Assembly: GCA_019359175.1 (NCBI GenBank)
Contig: JAHHHU010000008.1
Span: forward strand, 1-64,000
DNA from: Phormidium tanganyikae FI6-MK23
GTDB taxonomy: Bacteria; Cyanobacteriota; Cyanobacteriia; Leptolyngbyales; Leptolyngbyaceae
Length of the DNA: 64,000 nt
Direction: 5' to 3'
Positions within the stretch are counted from its first letter, which is position 1, and the number at the start of each line of letters is the position of its first letter. The position numbers were made by a program, and so were the translations under genes. A model generated the notes under the pieces. The model saw nothing but the letters and a program-made list of their open reading frames with translations, was not told where the DNA came from and ran no database searches. Positions 44,210 through 52,469 of the stretch are shown piece after piece.

Positions 44210-45016
44210 TCACAGTCTTTCTGGGGCTGAAATTTGCATATTTGCACTCATGTTTACAGTCGGTTGAGCTTCTGAGTGAGCAGCCGGGGCAACTTGGGGC
44301 GCATTCGGGTTGATCGATGTATTCGGCGTGGATTGATGTGAAAGCCAAACTAATCCACCACTCAACACCGCTGCATATCCGAGATACAAATGTACAGGTT
44401 TCAAAGCCATTCCACCAAGTTCGATCGAGCGTTTCTGAGGATGATACCAAGTCGGCAGGACAGCTTTCACCGGATCGACCGCTGGCAGCAGATCGAGGAG
44501 TCGAACGCTATCAAGGTTTAGGACTTTGGCAATTCGTTGGATGAAGCCGCGCAGGTAGACATCTTCGGGCAAGTGTGCGCCGTGGCCTGCTTCGATCGCT
44601 TGGATTTGGTGAACTGGCACGAGGGTTTTGCTGTGCAGTTCTGCGATCGACATGGCTCGAACTTGCCGCGCGGTGCGAATTTGTGCGCCCAGTCGTGCTA
44701 AACCTTCTCGGCGATGCTGCTCCGCTTCGGGCACTGCCTTCTTCGGGCGAATGGGTTCTGTCAGTTTTGGGTTTGGGGCGGTTTGGGGCATCATTTCCCG
44801 GAGCGCCAACCGAATCGCTTCTCGTCCAATGGATTTGAGACAAAACTGTGCAGATGTGCCTTCAGGGGCACTTTGTTCTAAGCTTTCCAAAGCGCGACGA
44901 TATACTTCGCTACGATAGAGTTCTGCTTCGATTTGAGAGAGCAGGGCGCGGAATCCGTCTGAAAATTCCTCTCCTGTTCCCGTTACGCTGACCATGATCG
45001 AATCTTGCGCTAGCAT
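44210..45016 (-). CDS. RodZ-like HTH protein with a C-terminal membrane segment
   Basis: 268 residues from ATG 45016 (ATG 44995 also possible). A helical N-terminal region (about 15-75) is followed by a Cro/RodZ-type HTH near 105-170 (RTARQVRAMSIAELHSKTLV, IEAGHGAHLPEDVYLRGFIQ) and one transmembrane segment near 212-230 (LYLGYAAVLSGGLVWLS). The HTH-basic-TM order is that of RodZ, which couples MreB to the membrane; the extra N-terminal region is atypical. Convergent with the exosortase. Confidence 0.75.
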   Translation of the reverse strand: MLAQDSIMVSVTGTGEEFSDGFRALLSQIEAELYRSEVYRRALESLEQSAPEGTSAQFCLKSIGREAIRLALREMMPQTAPNPKLTEPIRPKKAVPEAEQHRREGLARLGAQIRTARQVRAMSIAELHSKTLVPVHQIQAIEAGHGAHLPEDVYLRGFIQRIAKVLNLDSVRLLDLLPAVDPVKAVLPTWYHPQKRSIELGGMALKPVHLYLGYAAVLSGGLVWLSHQSTPNTSINPNAPQVAPAAHSEAQPTVNMSANMQISAPERL

Positions 45017-45158
45017 TTCCAGTCCTCGTCAAAATCAAAAATTGCGATCGACTCCGTAAAAGGTTCGGGCAATGTTTTCTTAAATACCTAGAAACTTTTA
45101 CGCGCGATTGTTTCGTTCTTCCGGATTGGCGTGAAGAATCTGGATGATTTTACTGGAT

Positions 45159-45437
45159 TTACGCGAATTGATTTGCTTTACGTGCCCACTCAACGTCTTT
45201 TGAGGTAATGCCTCCCGCATCATGGGTCGTTAAGTCGATCGTGACACGATTGTATACGTTGAACCATTCAGGGTGATGTCCGAGCGCTTCGGAGACAAGT
45301 GCCAAACTTGACATGAATCCGAAGGCTTCGACAAATGAGGGAAATTTGTATTCGCGGTGAAGTTTGCCGTTGGAGATCGTCCATCCGTCGAGTTGTTGCA
45401 GTTCGGTTTCGAGTTCTTGCAGGGAAAGGGGGGACAT
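45159..45437 (-). CDS. Pterin-4a-carbinolamine dehydratase
   Basis: 92 residues. The active-site motif is EALGHHPEWFNVYNRVTIDL (HHPxxxxxYxxV), with THDAGGITSKD following. It dehydrates 4a-hydroxytetrahydrobiopterin-type compounds; in bacteria without pterin-dependent hydroxylases it may aid folate or molybdopterin metabolism. It starts 13 bases after the stop of the MBL-fold gene, suggesting co-transcription. Confidence 0.92.
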   Translation of the reverse strand: MSPLSLQELETELQQLDGWTISNGKLHREYKFPSFVEAFGFMSSLALVSEALGHHPEWFNVYNRVTIDLTTHDAGGITSKDVEWARKANQFA

Positions 45438-45450
45438 GATGACACCTCAA

Positions 45451-46230
45451 TTAGAGTGAGTTCGCGATCGCGGAAGCTTGCACTGCGATTTCAACACGAT
45501 CGCCAGGTTTGGGTTCGATCACTTGTATGTTTAAGTTCGCTTGGGCAAGTTTCGATCGAAAATCGTCGGTCGTTCCAACGGCTTTGAGCAATGAGATCAA
45601 AATGCCTTCAAATTGAATGTCTCCACCTGCTGCGGTTGGGAGAATAATTTGTGGTTTGACTTGTTGGGCGAGGTCGATCGCGCTTTGAGTGCCTTTGATG
45701 ATCGAACCGACGAGCGGTAAGGCTAGGTCAATGAGCGGCGTAATCACCACATCGATCGAAGAAGGCAAGGCTGAAGGATGATTCCCGTGGGGTTCGTAAT
45801 AAAGCGTGACCCCTGTGGGCAATTCGGTGAATAAATAGCCGTTTTCTTGCACTCCAGGACCTAACGATGATCCAGGTGTGGCTTGAATTTCGATCGATTG
45901 AGCGATCGTAAAAGATTCGCCATGCTTCAAAACGGTGATCGATGAAAAACCGATCGCTTGTGCGACTTTTGCGGCACTTGGAGAAGCCACGATTGGAATC
46001 GAGCGATCGAGCTTTTTCAGAGTTTCAGGATGGGCGTGGTCTTCGATGCCTTGAGAAAGCACAATCAGATCGAGATTTTCGGGAATGGCTCGATCGCTCG
46101 ATCTCATTCCCTTAAACAACCATCCAACATTTCCAAAGGTTAGATCCCCGACTAGCCACGGATCAAGCAAAATCCGTTTGTCTGCCAATTCGATCAGCCA
46201 AGAATTACTGTCGAGCCAAGTGAGATACAT
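45451..46230 (-). CDS. MBL-fold protein with a degenerate metal motif
   Basis: 259 residues from ATG 46230 (MYLTWLDSNSWLIELADKRI); a longer frame to 46338 would run into the inverted repeat and is unlikely. The fold is that of UPF0173-like hydrolases (LLDPWLVGDLTFG, later VITPLIDLALPLVG). The HxHxDH signature is replaced by SQGIEDHAHPE, keeping only the DH part and a shifted His. It may bind one metal ion, use another chemistry, or be non-catalytic. Confidence 0.75.
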   Translation of the reverse strand: MYLTWLDSNSWLIELADKRILLDPWLVGDLTFGNVGWLFKGMRSSDRAIPENLDLIVLSQGIEDHAHPETLKKLDRSIPIVASPSAAKVAQAIGFSSITVLKHGESFTIAQSIEIQATPGSSLGPGVQENGYLFTELPTGVTLYYEPHGNHPSALPSSIDVVITPLIDLALPLVGSIIKGTQSAIDLAQQVKPQIILPTAAGGDIQFEGILISLLKAVGTTDDFRSKLAQANLNIQVIEPKPGDRVEIAVQASAIANSL

Positions 46231-46320
46231 TGTTGCTGACCAAAACGCTACTTGATTCGATTTTACGCTTGTATCAACGCTCGTTCGACGGGTTCTCTCG
46301 CTCCGTTGTTGACGGCTTCT

Positions 46321-46401
46321 GCCCCCTAAATCCCCCATGCTGGGGGACTTTGAATCGGAATCTTTGGCTTGAAGTCCCCCAGCATGGGGGATTTAGGGGG
46401 C
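46321..46401. repeat. Long perfect inverted repeat (30-bp arms)
   Basis: Left arm 46321-46350 begins GCCCCCTAAATCCCCCATGC; right arm 46372-46401 ends GGGGGATTTAGGGGGC; the arms are exact reverse complements with a 21-base loop. Such G-run/C-run palindromes with TAAATCCCCC recur in intergenic DNA of filamentous cyanobacteria and look like MITE or REP-type elements. It lies upstream of the MBL-fold gene and downstream of the S4 gene. A shorter relative is at 39463-39490. Confidence 0.9.
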
Positions 46402-46451
46402 TTCCCGAAGTCACAACCGAAGCGAACTACTTCTATCAAACTCACGTTGTA

Positions 46452-46640
46452 TTAGACCTGGATCGTTTCTCCCAGTGTCGTAACGCGATCGCCTTTAAGT
46501 AATTTGCGTCCGCGTCGGGTTTCTATGGTTCCATTCACCCGCACTTCTCCAGACTGAATCAACAGTTTCGCTTGTCCGCCCGTTTGCACCACTCCTTGAA
46601 ACTTGAGAAACTGATCTAATTTAATTGTGTCGTCCTGCAT
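46452..46640 (-). CDS. S4-domain RNA-binding protein (YbcJ-like)
   Basis: 62 residues. A single S4 domain: IKLDQFLKFQGVVQTGGQAK, then LIQSGEVRVNGTIETRRGRK and LLKGDRVTT. Small stand-alone S4 proteins such as YbcJ bind structured RNA, and some are linked to ribosome quality control. The stop is 51 bases from the right arm of the inverted repeat. Confidence 0.9.
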   Translation of the reverse strand: MQDDTIKLDQFLKFQGVVQTGGQAKLLIQSGEVRVNGTIETRRGRKLLKGDRVTTLGETIQV

Positions 46641-46770
46641 TGTTTTATCTTTGATCTTCTACTGCGATCGTATCGAATTGTGGAAAAAATCGCAGGTTAA
46701 GCAATAAAATAGCGCAGAGCCAGATCGCTCTACGCCGCTGAGAATTTGAGCCTTGAATGTCTAATAGCGT

Positions 46771-47022
46771 CTAATAGCGATCGACGCTGCCTGCAAAGAC
46801 TGGCTCCACTCGTAAACCAATCACTCGCGCGGGTCGCACGACCATGTATTCGCCCTGAACATTCTTAATCGGGACGCTGATAAAATCTTCCGAAGCTGCT
46901 TTCGGCATCAGTTCGCCACTGTACCATTTTTGAAATTCTTGAATCGTGGGAAATCGCACTTCCTCGCGATGTCCACCTTCCATCATGATGTGGACTGAAA
47001 ATTCGGTCGGCGTTCTAGGCAT
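46771..47022 (-). CDS. Conserved cyanobacterial hypothetical protein, 83 aa
   Basis: 83 residues starting MPRTPTEFSVHIMMEGGHRE, with VRFPTIQEFQKWYSGEL and a basic middle (VVRPARVIGLRVEPV). I recall similar short proteins across cyanobacteria but no function. Acidic and basic residues are balanced and no membrane segment is present. A tandem GTCTAATAGC duplication covers its 3' end. Confidence 0.7.
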   Translation of the reverse strand: MPRTPTEFSVHIMMEGGHREEVRFPTIQEFQKWYSGELMPKAASEDFISVPIKNVQGEYMVVRPARVIGLRVEPVFAGSVDRY

Positions 47023-47148
47023 CTGAGTTTACCCCCAAACAGGACAGATTCAGTATGGGCGAACCGATGAAAGAACTATCAAGTGAGGCTTTAGATCGCA
47101 CGAATTATCGAACGCAAGCCTTTTTTACCAACCAATCAGACCGTTTTG

Positions 47149-47195
47149 GTCACAAACGAGATCGTATTTGTCACAAATACGATCTCGTTTGTGAC
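47149..47195. repeat. Near-perfect 47-base palindrome
   Basis: The 23-base arms are exact reverse complements around a single central C (GTCACAAACGAGATCG ... CGATCTCGTTTGTGAC). It lies 126 bases upstream of the 47022 gene and 100 bases downstream of the AI-2E transporter stop, both on the minus strand. A related string GTTTTGGT(C/T)ACAAA occurs at about 47143 and again at about 47269. No T-run follows either side, so a simple terminator is not the best explanation. Confidence 0.9.
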
Positions 47196-47295
47196 TAATC
47201 GACTCGAATTCACCACGTAATCAAACGCTGAACTAACAAATAGATCGCCGTTCGTTACCACTCAGCTCGTTTTGGTTACAAATTCAAACAACTCC

Positions 47296-48441
47296 TCAAC
47301 TCTCCGCCGCTTTTGACAACTCCGCCGTTTCCGATCGTGAAACCGCCACTGAACGAGCATCAGTCGCCACCAAAATCGTTGAACTTGGCGATCGCAAAGA
47401 CACCAAAATGCTCTTAATCACAACCGCGATCGGAACTGCTACGACCACGCCGAGCAATCCGCCCACTCGTGCCCCCATCAAAATCGAGATAAATACCCAC
47501 ACCGGGTTCAATCCCGTGAAGCTACCCAAAACACGCGGCATGATTAGATTCTCGATGATCTGCTGCACAATCAAAGACGCGATCAACACCTCAACGCCCA
47601 AACCAATATCCCGCAGCGCCACCAGCAACGTAACCAAAGCAATCCCCACAGAGCCACCAAAGGGAATCAGCGCCATTGTGCCGATCGTCAATCCAAACAA
47701 CAACCCAAATGGAACTCGCAGCGTCAGAAAAATCACCGTCAGCACAAAGCCCATTGAGGTAGACGAAATCAACTGACTAAAGAAGAAATTCTGAAAACTC
47801 AGGCGCAACGTCTCACTAAACGAGTCCCGAATCTTTTGCGGCAACCATTCCACCAAACTTTGCCACAGTCCATCGCTATGTTGCAGTAGATAAAATGTCA
47901 ACACCAACGTCAATAGAAAATCGAGCAAACTCGTCACCGTAATCACGGCTAAACCAAGAATGTCGCCCGCTAAACGTTGCAGTTGATTTTTCAATGGCGC
48001 AGTGATTTGATCCGCCAACACATCAAGGCTAATCGGAAATCCCGCTTTCTCGATTTGATCATTGAGCAGAATCACTTGTCGCTGTCCTGAATCGATCCAA
48101 TCCGGCAATCGAACCACCAATTGTTGCGCCTGTTGGAGTGCCAGCGGAACGAGTGTGACCCCGATCGCTAACAATACCGAAATCGTAAATAGAAAGACAA
48201 TGATTGCAGCACGTCCTCTGGTCGTACCGTGTTGCTGCATATAGCTGACCGGATAATTCAGCAGAAAAGTCAGCAACGATGCGCCAATGACGATCGCTAA
48301 TAAAGAATGAAAATAATTAAAAATAGACGAAATCGCCAGAGCATTGAGTACCAGGAGCGGCATAAAAGCAGCAACGGAGATCGCTCTTGATAAGGGAGAC
48401 AGGGACTCCCACCAAATCCACAACTTATTGCGATGAGGCAT
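47296..48441 (-). CDS. AI-2E family transporter
   Basis: 381 residues, about eight transmembrane segments in the family pattern: two N-terminal helices, a periplasmic coiled region (LAIGVTLVPLALQQAQQLVV ... LPDWIDSGQRQ), then PFGLLFGLTIGTMALIPFGG and QQIIENLIMPRVLGSFTGLN. The name comes from TqsA, but most members are exporters or Na+/H+ antiporters of varied substrates. The C-terminus is a polar tail. Monocistronic. Confidence 0.88.
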   Translation of the reverse strand: MPHRNKLWIWWESLSPLSRAISVAAFMPLLVLNALAISSIFNYFHSLLAIVIGASLLTFLLNYPVSYMQQHGTTRGRAAIIVFLFTISVLLAIGVTLVPLALQQAQQLVVRLPDWIDSGQRQVILLNDQIEKAGFPISLDVLADQITAPLKNQLQRLAGDILGLAVITVTSLLDFLLTLVLTFYLLQHSDGLWQSLVEWLPQKIRDSFSETLRLSFQNFFFSQLISSTSMGFVLTVIFLTLRVPFGLLFGLTIGTMALIPFGGSVGIALVTLLVALRDIGLGVEVLIASLIVQQIIENLIMPRVLGSFTGLNPVWVFISILMGARVGGLLGVVVAVPIAVVIKSILVSLRSPSSTILVATDARSVAVSRSETAELSKAAES

Positions 48442-48551
48442 GATGCAACAACTAACGACAGTAACTCAAGAGAGCATTTTGGGCAGTCTCTAGTTATTAT
48501 TATCGCGCTTTGGTTTCGGTTCATCCTCCTTCCTTGTGATTCCTTGAGTTT

Positions 48552-48908
48552 ATGAATGACTTCGATCGCTTAGAACCTGATGCAGTTCGGCATCTTCGGC
48601 TATTTTTCTATCTGTTGCCGATTTTTGGATTTTTCCCCGCAATTTGGACGCTGTATCGTCGATCAGGCGGGCGGCAAGAGCGGGCATTGAGTCGATTTGT
48701 GGTGAAGTTTGCGCTCGGTTGGCTTGTCCTGTATGGATTAATGGGCACGAGTGCCTTCACGTCCGAATCCGCTCAACTGCCGTTGTTATTAACGGCGAGC
48801 TTTATGACTTCGGGCTACTTTGTGCTGAATCTGTTCCTCATGGTGCGTCTGTGGCAGCGAAAAGCGATCGCACTTCCGCTTATCGGGAAAGTTGGGCGAT
48901 TGCTTTAA
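48552..48908 (+). CDS. Conserved cyanobacterial small membrane protein
   Basis: 118 residues, ATG 48552. Three hydrophobic segments (LFFYLLPIFGFFPAIWTLYR; KFALGWLVLYGLMGTSAF; LLTASFMTSGYFVLNLFLM). LEPDAVRHLRLFFYLLPIFG is a pattern I associate with cyanobacterial conserved proteins of unknown function. The last 29 bases overlap the convergent AAA gene. No motif suggests an enzyme. Confidence 0.75.
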   Translation: MNDFDRLEPDAVRHLRLFFYLLPIFGFFPAIWTLYRRSGGRQERALSRFVVKFALGWLVLYGLMGTSAFTSESAQLPLLLTASFMTSGYFVLNLFLMVRLWQRKAIALPLIGKVGRLL

Positions 48909-50247
48909 GAATGTGACGCAGTTCGATCTCTGAATTATTTTGTGAAAGTGCTGCAATCGCGGCGAGTTCTGCAATCTTCTGAATCTCCCCGCCTGTCAAA
49001 ATGTGCTTCTTGGCTAACGTTTGCCAGTCAATTTTTGTGATCGGCGTTTCCATCGGAAAGGCTTGTTTCCACAGTTGCACACGAGCAGCGATATCGGGTT
49101 TGGGAAACTCGATCGTGAAGTCAATCCGCGATCGGAGCGCTGCTGGAATCGCAAGCCGATGTTGCACGCTGAAACAGGTTAAACCGTTTCGAGAATCCAT
49201 CAATTCAATCACTTGCGAAATCGGGGCTGATCGCTTTAACCACCGTTCAGCCGATTTGATTAAGAGCAACATCGGCGGCTGATCGATCAAGTCTTCGATC
49301 AAATCGGTTAAATCATGAACGATCGCTAAATCAATTTCGATCAGCGGCGTTGCCAACTTTTGCGCGATCGATTGAACGGCGATCGTCTTTCCGGTTCCAC
49401 TTGCTCCAATCAGTAACGCTGTCACACCCGTCGCCTCTCCAAATCCCCACGCTCGTAACTGTGGCACGAACCGGATTTGTTCATACACCTGCTCTAATTG
49501 CGCCTGAACCGTCTCCGGCAGCACGAGATCAATCGATTGCACTTTCGATCGCGTCATTGCGACTTGAACAGGCATTTCTGACGCGATCAACTCTTCCAAC
49601 ACCGCTAATTCTGCTGGTTCACTCAGCAAAAAATTGACGCATTCCGCCGAAAGCTTCAGCGATCGCGCTAAAAACGACGATCGATCATTCTCCTCCACCT
49701 CGATCAGTCCTGATTGCATCAACCGACTCGAATCAATCAAGCTCGATCGCACAGTTCGCCATTCTGCATCCGTTCGACAAAGCAACCGCAAGATTAAATC
49801 GATCGTCGGTCGTTCTGAAATATCCTCGCCGCTTTGCAAATAACCAAACAGTTGAGCATACCGACGATGGACTTCAGGCGCAAGCGCAATCAAAATCACA
49901 TTCTTCTCAAACGTCGTGAGATTCAAGCGATCGCACAATATCGGCAACGCTAACCCAATTCCTCGTTGCCCACTCGCTTCAATCCGCGCCTCCAATTGCT
50001 GCTGATAACTTGCCACAGGTGCAGCTTTACGTCGCTCCACTGGAGAATCCGACGAGATCGGTTCTTCTAAACTAATTAACCCTTTCCACCAGTGACTCGT
50101 CGCGCGATCGGCTTTCGTTTGCGCCACTCGTTCGATCGTCTTCGTTTCCTTTCGCTGACGTGCCACTGCGTTTAATAACAGCCGTTCCAGCCAATTAAAT
50201 TCAACCTTGAGATACGTCCAATTATCGAGAAAGGGTTCCGCGCGCAT
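48880..50247 (-). CDS. AAA+ ATPase-like protein with atypical Walker B
   Basis: 455 residues. An N-terminal helical/winged region (about 90-220, with LALPILCDRLNLTTFEKNVI and RPTIDLILRLLCRTD) resembles the AAA proteins of the Afp15/Pvc15 type and their stand-alone relatives. The AAA core has Walker A LIGASGTGKTIAV, but the Walker B position reads PPMLLLIKSAERW, without the Asp-Glu pair. C-terminal lid: LAKKHILTGGEIQKIAELAA. It may bind ATP without efficient hydrolysis. No contractile-injection genes are nearby. Confidence 0.75.
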   Translation of the reverse strand: MRAEPFLDNWTYLKVEFNWLERLLLNAVARQRKETKTIERVAQTKADRATSHWWKGLISLEEPISSDSPVERRKAAPVASYQQQLEARIEASGQRGIGLALPILCDRLNLTTFEKNVILIALAPEVHRRYAQLFGYLQSGEDISERPTIDLILRLLCRTDAEWRTVRSSLIDSSRLMQSGLIEVEENDRSSFLARSLKLSAECVNFLLSEPAELAVLEELIASEMPVQVAMTRSKVQSIDLVLPETVQAQLEQVYEQIRFVPQLRAWGFGEATGVTALLIGASGTGKTIAVQSIAQKLATPLIEIDLAIVHDLTDLIEDLIDQPPMLLLIKSAERWLKRSAPISQVIELMDSRNGLTCFSVQHRLAIPAALRSRIDFTIEFPKPDIAARVQLWKQAFPMETPITKIDWQTLAKKHILTGGEIQKIAELAAIAALSQNNSEIELRHILKAIAQLSR

Positions 50248-50285
50248 ACCATACCGAATCGATCGAGAAGTGAGAGGATCGTACT

Positions 50286-50699
50286 CTACTTCAGCCGATT
50301 CAGAAATTCGATCGGTAATCCATCCGCATCGGCAATAAACGCCACTTCATAGACGCGATCGCCAATCATCTGCTGCGTCGGCTCTAACAGTACTTTCAAC
50401 GCCTGATCTTGCTCGCTTAATTTCGTTTTCAGCGACTCAATCCACTGCGGTAATTCGTCCGCTAACTCCGTCACATCGAACGACAGATGGTAATACCCCG
50501 TGTAGTGTTCGTCATTGAACGCATCGGGCGCAGGTTTCGGTTCTGGAATCTGCAAGAGTTCAATCCGACCGCCCAAACCTTCCATCCAACACGCCAGCGT
50601 ATAGCCCGTCTGGAAGCGTTCGCAGACTTGAAAGCCTAACTGCTCATAAAATGCGATCGCTCTGAAAATATCAGCCGTTCGGATCGAAACGTGGTGCAT
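50286..50699 (-). CDS. VOC-family (glyoxalase-like) protein
   Basis: 137 residues with the paired beta-alpha-beta-beta-beta modules of the VOC fold. MHHVSIRTADIFRAIAFYEQ begins with a metal-ligand His, GYYHLSFDVTE carries a second, and YEVAFIADADGLPIEFLNR a terminal Glu. It is probably a metal-dependent lyase or dioxygenase; the substrate is not evident. It follows the BrnA gene after 8 bases on the same strand. Confidence 0.82.
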   Translation of the reverse strand: MHHVSIRTADIFRAIAFYEQLGFQVCERFQTGYTLACWMEGLGGRIELLQIPEPKPAPDAFNDEHYTGYYHLSFDVTELADELPQWIESLKTKLSEQDQALKVLLEPTQQMIGDRVYEVAFIADADGLPIEFLNRLK

Positions 50700-50707
50700 A
50701 AAACTTT

Positions 50708-50983
50708 TTAAACTGAGCGTTGGTCACTCGCCTGAATATATCTGCGCAACACCGAATTAATTTCAGCTTTGTATTCGCTGCTTTGATCCTGAAACCATTT
50801 CAAGACATCTGGATCAATCTGCACCAATCGACGAGCCTGAGATGCAGGAATTCTCAGCGTTGCTTTCTCAAAAAATTCCTCACTCAAGGGTGGAATATCA
50901 GAGTAGTCGATCGTCTCATCTTCCATCGCTTCAAGTGCTTCCCAATTCGTTCGAGAGGTACTGCGCGAATTTTTGTCGCTCAT
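50708..50983 (-). CDS. brnA: BrnA-type antitoxin
   Basis: 91 residues. The N-terminus is acidic (MEDETIDYSDIPPLSEEFF). A ribbon-helix-helix-like C-terminus follows (KATLRIPASQARRLVQIDPD, VLKWFQDQSSEYKAEINSVL, RRYIQAS), the pattern of BrnA/DUF4415 antitoxins, which bind BrnT and repress the operon. Its start lies inside the 3' end of the brnT gene (53-base overlap). Confidence 0.85.
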   Translation of the reverse strand: MSDKNSRSTSRTNWEALEAMEDETIDYSDIPPLSEEFFEKATLRIPASQARRLVQIDPDVLKWFQDQSSEYKAEINSVLRRYIQASDQRSV

Positions 50984-51230
50984 ATCGGTTTGCCCTTGGT
51001 GCTGAAATGATACGAATTACATTGTCTTGTCGCTCTGTCCAGACGATCGCTACGACACCAGGATCAAGAAATCCAATTCCAAACCATCGATCCTCGCCAT
51101 AATCAAACCGCTCATCGAGTTCAACTAGCATTTCACCGTCAAACATCCCGAAAATATCTGCAAAGTCGATCCCATGTTTGCGAACATTCTCTGAATTCTT
51201 TGCTTCGTCCCACTCAAATTGAAGGGTCAC
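50931..51230 (-). CDS. brnT: BrnT-type ribonuclease toxin
   Basis: 99 residues. FEWDEAKNSENVRKHGIDFAD is the family signature (WDxxKxxxNxxKHGxxF), with RWFGIGFLDPGVVAIVWTER and IRIISAPRANRYERQKF later. BrnT is a RelE-fold toxin that cleaves RNA and is neutralised by BrnA. Its start overlaps the TIGR02652 stop by 4 bases, so the three genes are probably one transcript. Both toxin and antitoxin look intact. Confidence 0.9.
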   Translation of the reverse strand: MTLQFEWDEAKNSENVRKHGIDFADIFGMFDGEMLVELDERFDYGEDRWFGIGFLDPGVVAIVWTERQDNVIRIISAPRANRYERQKFAQYLSNELGST

Positions 51231-51736
51231 TCAAACAAGCGGAAATAGGGATACCGAACAGGTGCGCCAGGTTCTTTTTCGAGATCAAAATTAATCACAT
51301 CCCAGCAGGGATCATCTTTTGGATCAGGACTGAACTCGACGGGAAGCCCATAAAGTCGAGGCTTTGGAGAATCAGACTGTCCGCGCCAAGGCGTACTCCG
51401 CTCCAAATACGTACTAATCAAATCCTTATACCGTTGAGCAATAATCACACGAGTCGCGCGATAGCCCTGCGTATAAAGTCGATCGAGCGCTTCATGAATC
51501 TCAAACCGAATCCCATCCGGATGAGTATGTTGGCGATACCATTCGTCATTCCACAGCCGCCAATGCCGCGCCGACTGAAGATGAACCAATTCGCCCGTCT
51601 TCGGATTCGCCTCGAATGCACCATGACGCGGACACAAATAAGTATCCGTCAATGTCAACGCTGGAATCGTTTGGCGACAGTGCGGACACTGGATTTCGGG
51701 GCCAAAAATTGGATACTGAAAACTAGGATTAATCAT
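51227..51736 (-). CDS. TIGR02652-family cyanobacterial protein with zinc-ribbon-like start
   Basis: 169 residues. The N-terminus has CPHCRQTIPALTLTDTYLCP with a CxxC pair and a later CPRHG, suggesting metal binding. The body contains HLQSARHWRLWNDEWYRQHT and RVIIAQRYKDLISTYLERS, which I recognise as the TIGR02652 family confined to cyanobacteria. Function unknown. The stop overlaps the brnT start by 4 bases. Confidence 0.82.
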   Translation of the reverse strand: MINPSFQYPIFGPEIQCPHCRQTIPALTLTDTYLCPRHGAFEANPKTGELVHLQSARHWRLWNDEWYRQHTHPDGIRFEIHEALDRLYTQGYRATRVIIAQRYKDLISTYLERSTPWRGQSDSPKPRLYGLPVEFSPDPKDDPCWDVINFDLEKEPGAPVRYPYFRLFE

Positions 51737-51827
51737 GAAGTACGGGCACTCAAATCATTAATGTGAAGCGCGATCGTGAAATTATTATAACGGTCAACTT
51801 TTGCGCGTTTCTAAACTCATTATCACC

Positions 51828-52382
51828 GTGAATCCTTCTGAATTTCCAACTCTTTTTACTCCTTCCTACTGGAATCCCCCAAATTTGTCGATCGCTGCCT
51901 TCGTCGCTCCCAATGCCACCGTCATCGGTGACATCGAAATCGCATCGGGGGTAAGCATTTGGTATAACGCGATCGTTCGTGCTGATGTCGAACGAATCAT
52001 TCTCGGAGCCAGCACAAATATTCAAGACGGAGCCATTCTCCATGGTGATCCTGGTCAACCGACGGTTCTCGAAGAATTCGTGACGGTCGGACATCGCGCC
52101 GTGATTCATAGTGCTCACATTGAGCGAGGCTGTCTGATCGGAATTGGGGCAATCGTGCTTGACGGGGTTCGAGTCGGAACAGGCAGCATTATCGGCGCGG
52201 GATCAGTCGTGACTAAAGATGTCCCGCCCCGATCGCTCGTTGTCGGCGTTCCTGGCAAACCGATCCGCACCCTTTCAGACTCCGAAGTCGAGCATTTGAT
52301 CGAACACGCACAGCGTTACGAAAAACTCGCACTCGTTCATGCTAACAAAGGAACCGATCTCGGTTTCCATGTACAAATGTGA
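51828..52382 (+). CDS. Gamma-class carbonic anhydrase family protein
   Basis: 184 residues from GTG 51828 (the frame is open to 51801). A left-handed beta-helix built of hexapeptide repeats: FVAPNATVIGDIEIASGVSI, ADVERIILGASTNIQDGA. The metal ligands fit the gamma-CA set, with ILHGD and GHRAVIHSAHIERGC. RSLVVGVPGKPIRTLSDSE closes the helix. Cyanobacterial members resemble CcmM-like or mitochondrial complex I gamma-CA proteins; activity may require partners. Confidence 0.88.
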   Translation: MNPSEFPTLFTPSYWNPPNLSIAAFVAPNATVIGDIEIASGVSIWYNAIVRADVERIILGASTNIQDGAILHGDPGQPTVLEEFVTVGHRAVIHSAHIERGCLIGIGAIVLDGVRVGTGSIIGAGSVVTKDVPPRSLVVGVPGKPIRTLSDSEVEHLIEHAQRYEKLALVHANKGTDLGFHVQM

Positions 52383-52401
52383 ATTGCCTGAGAGAATTGC
52401 T

Positions 52402-52429
52402 TTGAAACCCACACAAAGTACGGTACAAA
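52402..52429 (+). promoter_or_regulatory. Candidate promoter for psbY
   Basis: TTGAAA (52402-52407), a 16-base spacer and TACAAA (52424-52429), ending 40 bases before the psbY ATG. Confidence 0.4.
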
Positions 52430-52469
52430 TTTAAATAATTGAAACGTCTGATTAAACAAGAGAACTGGT

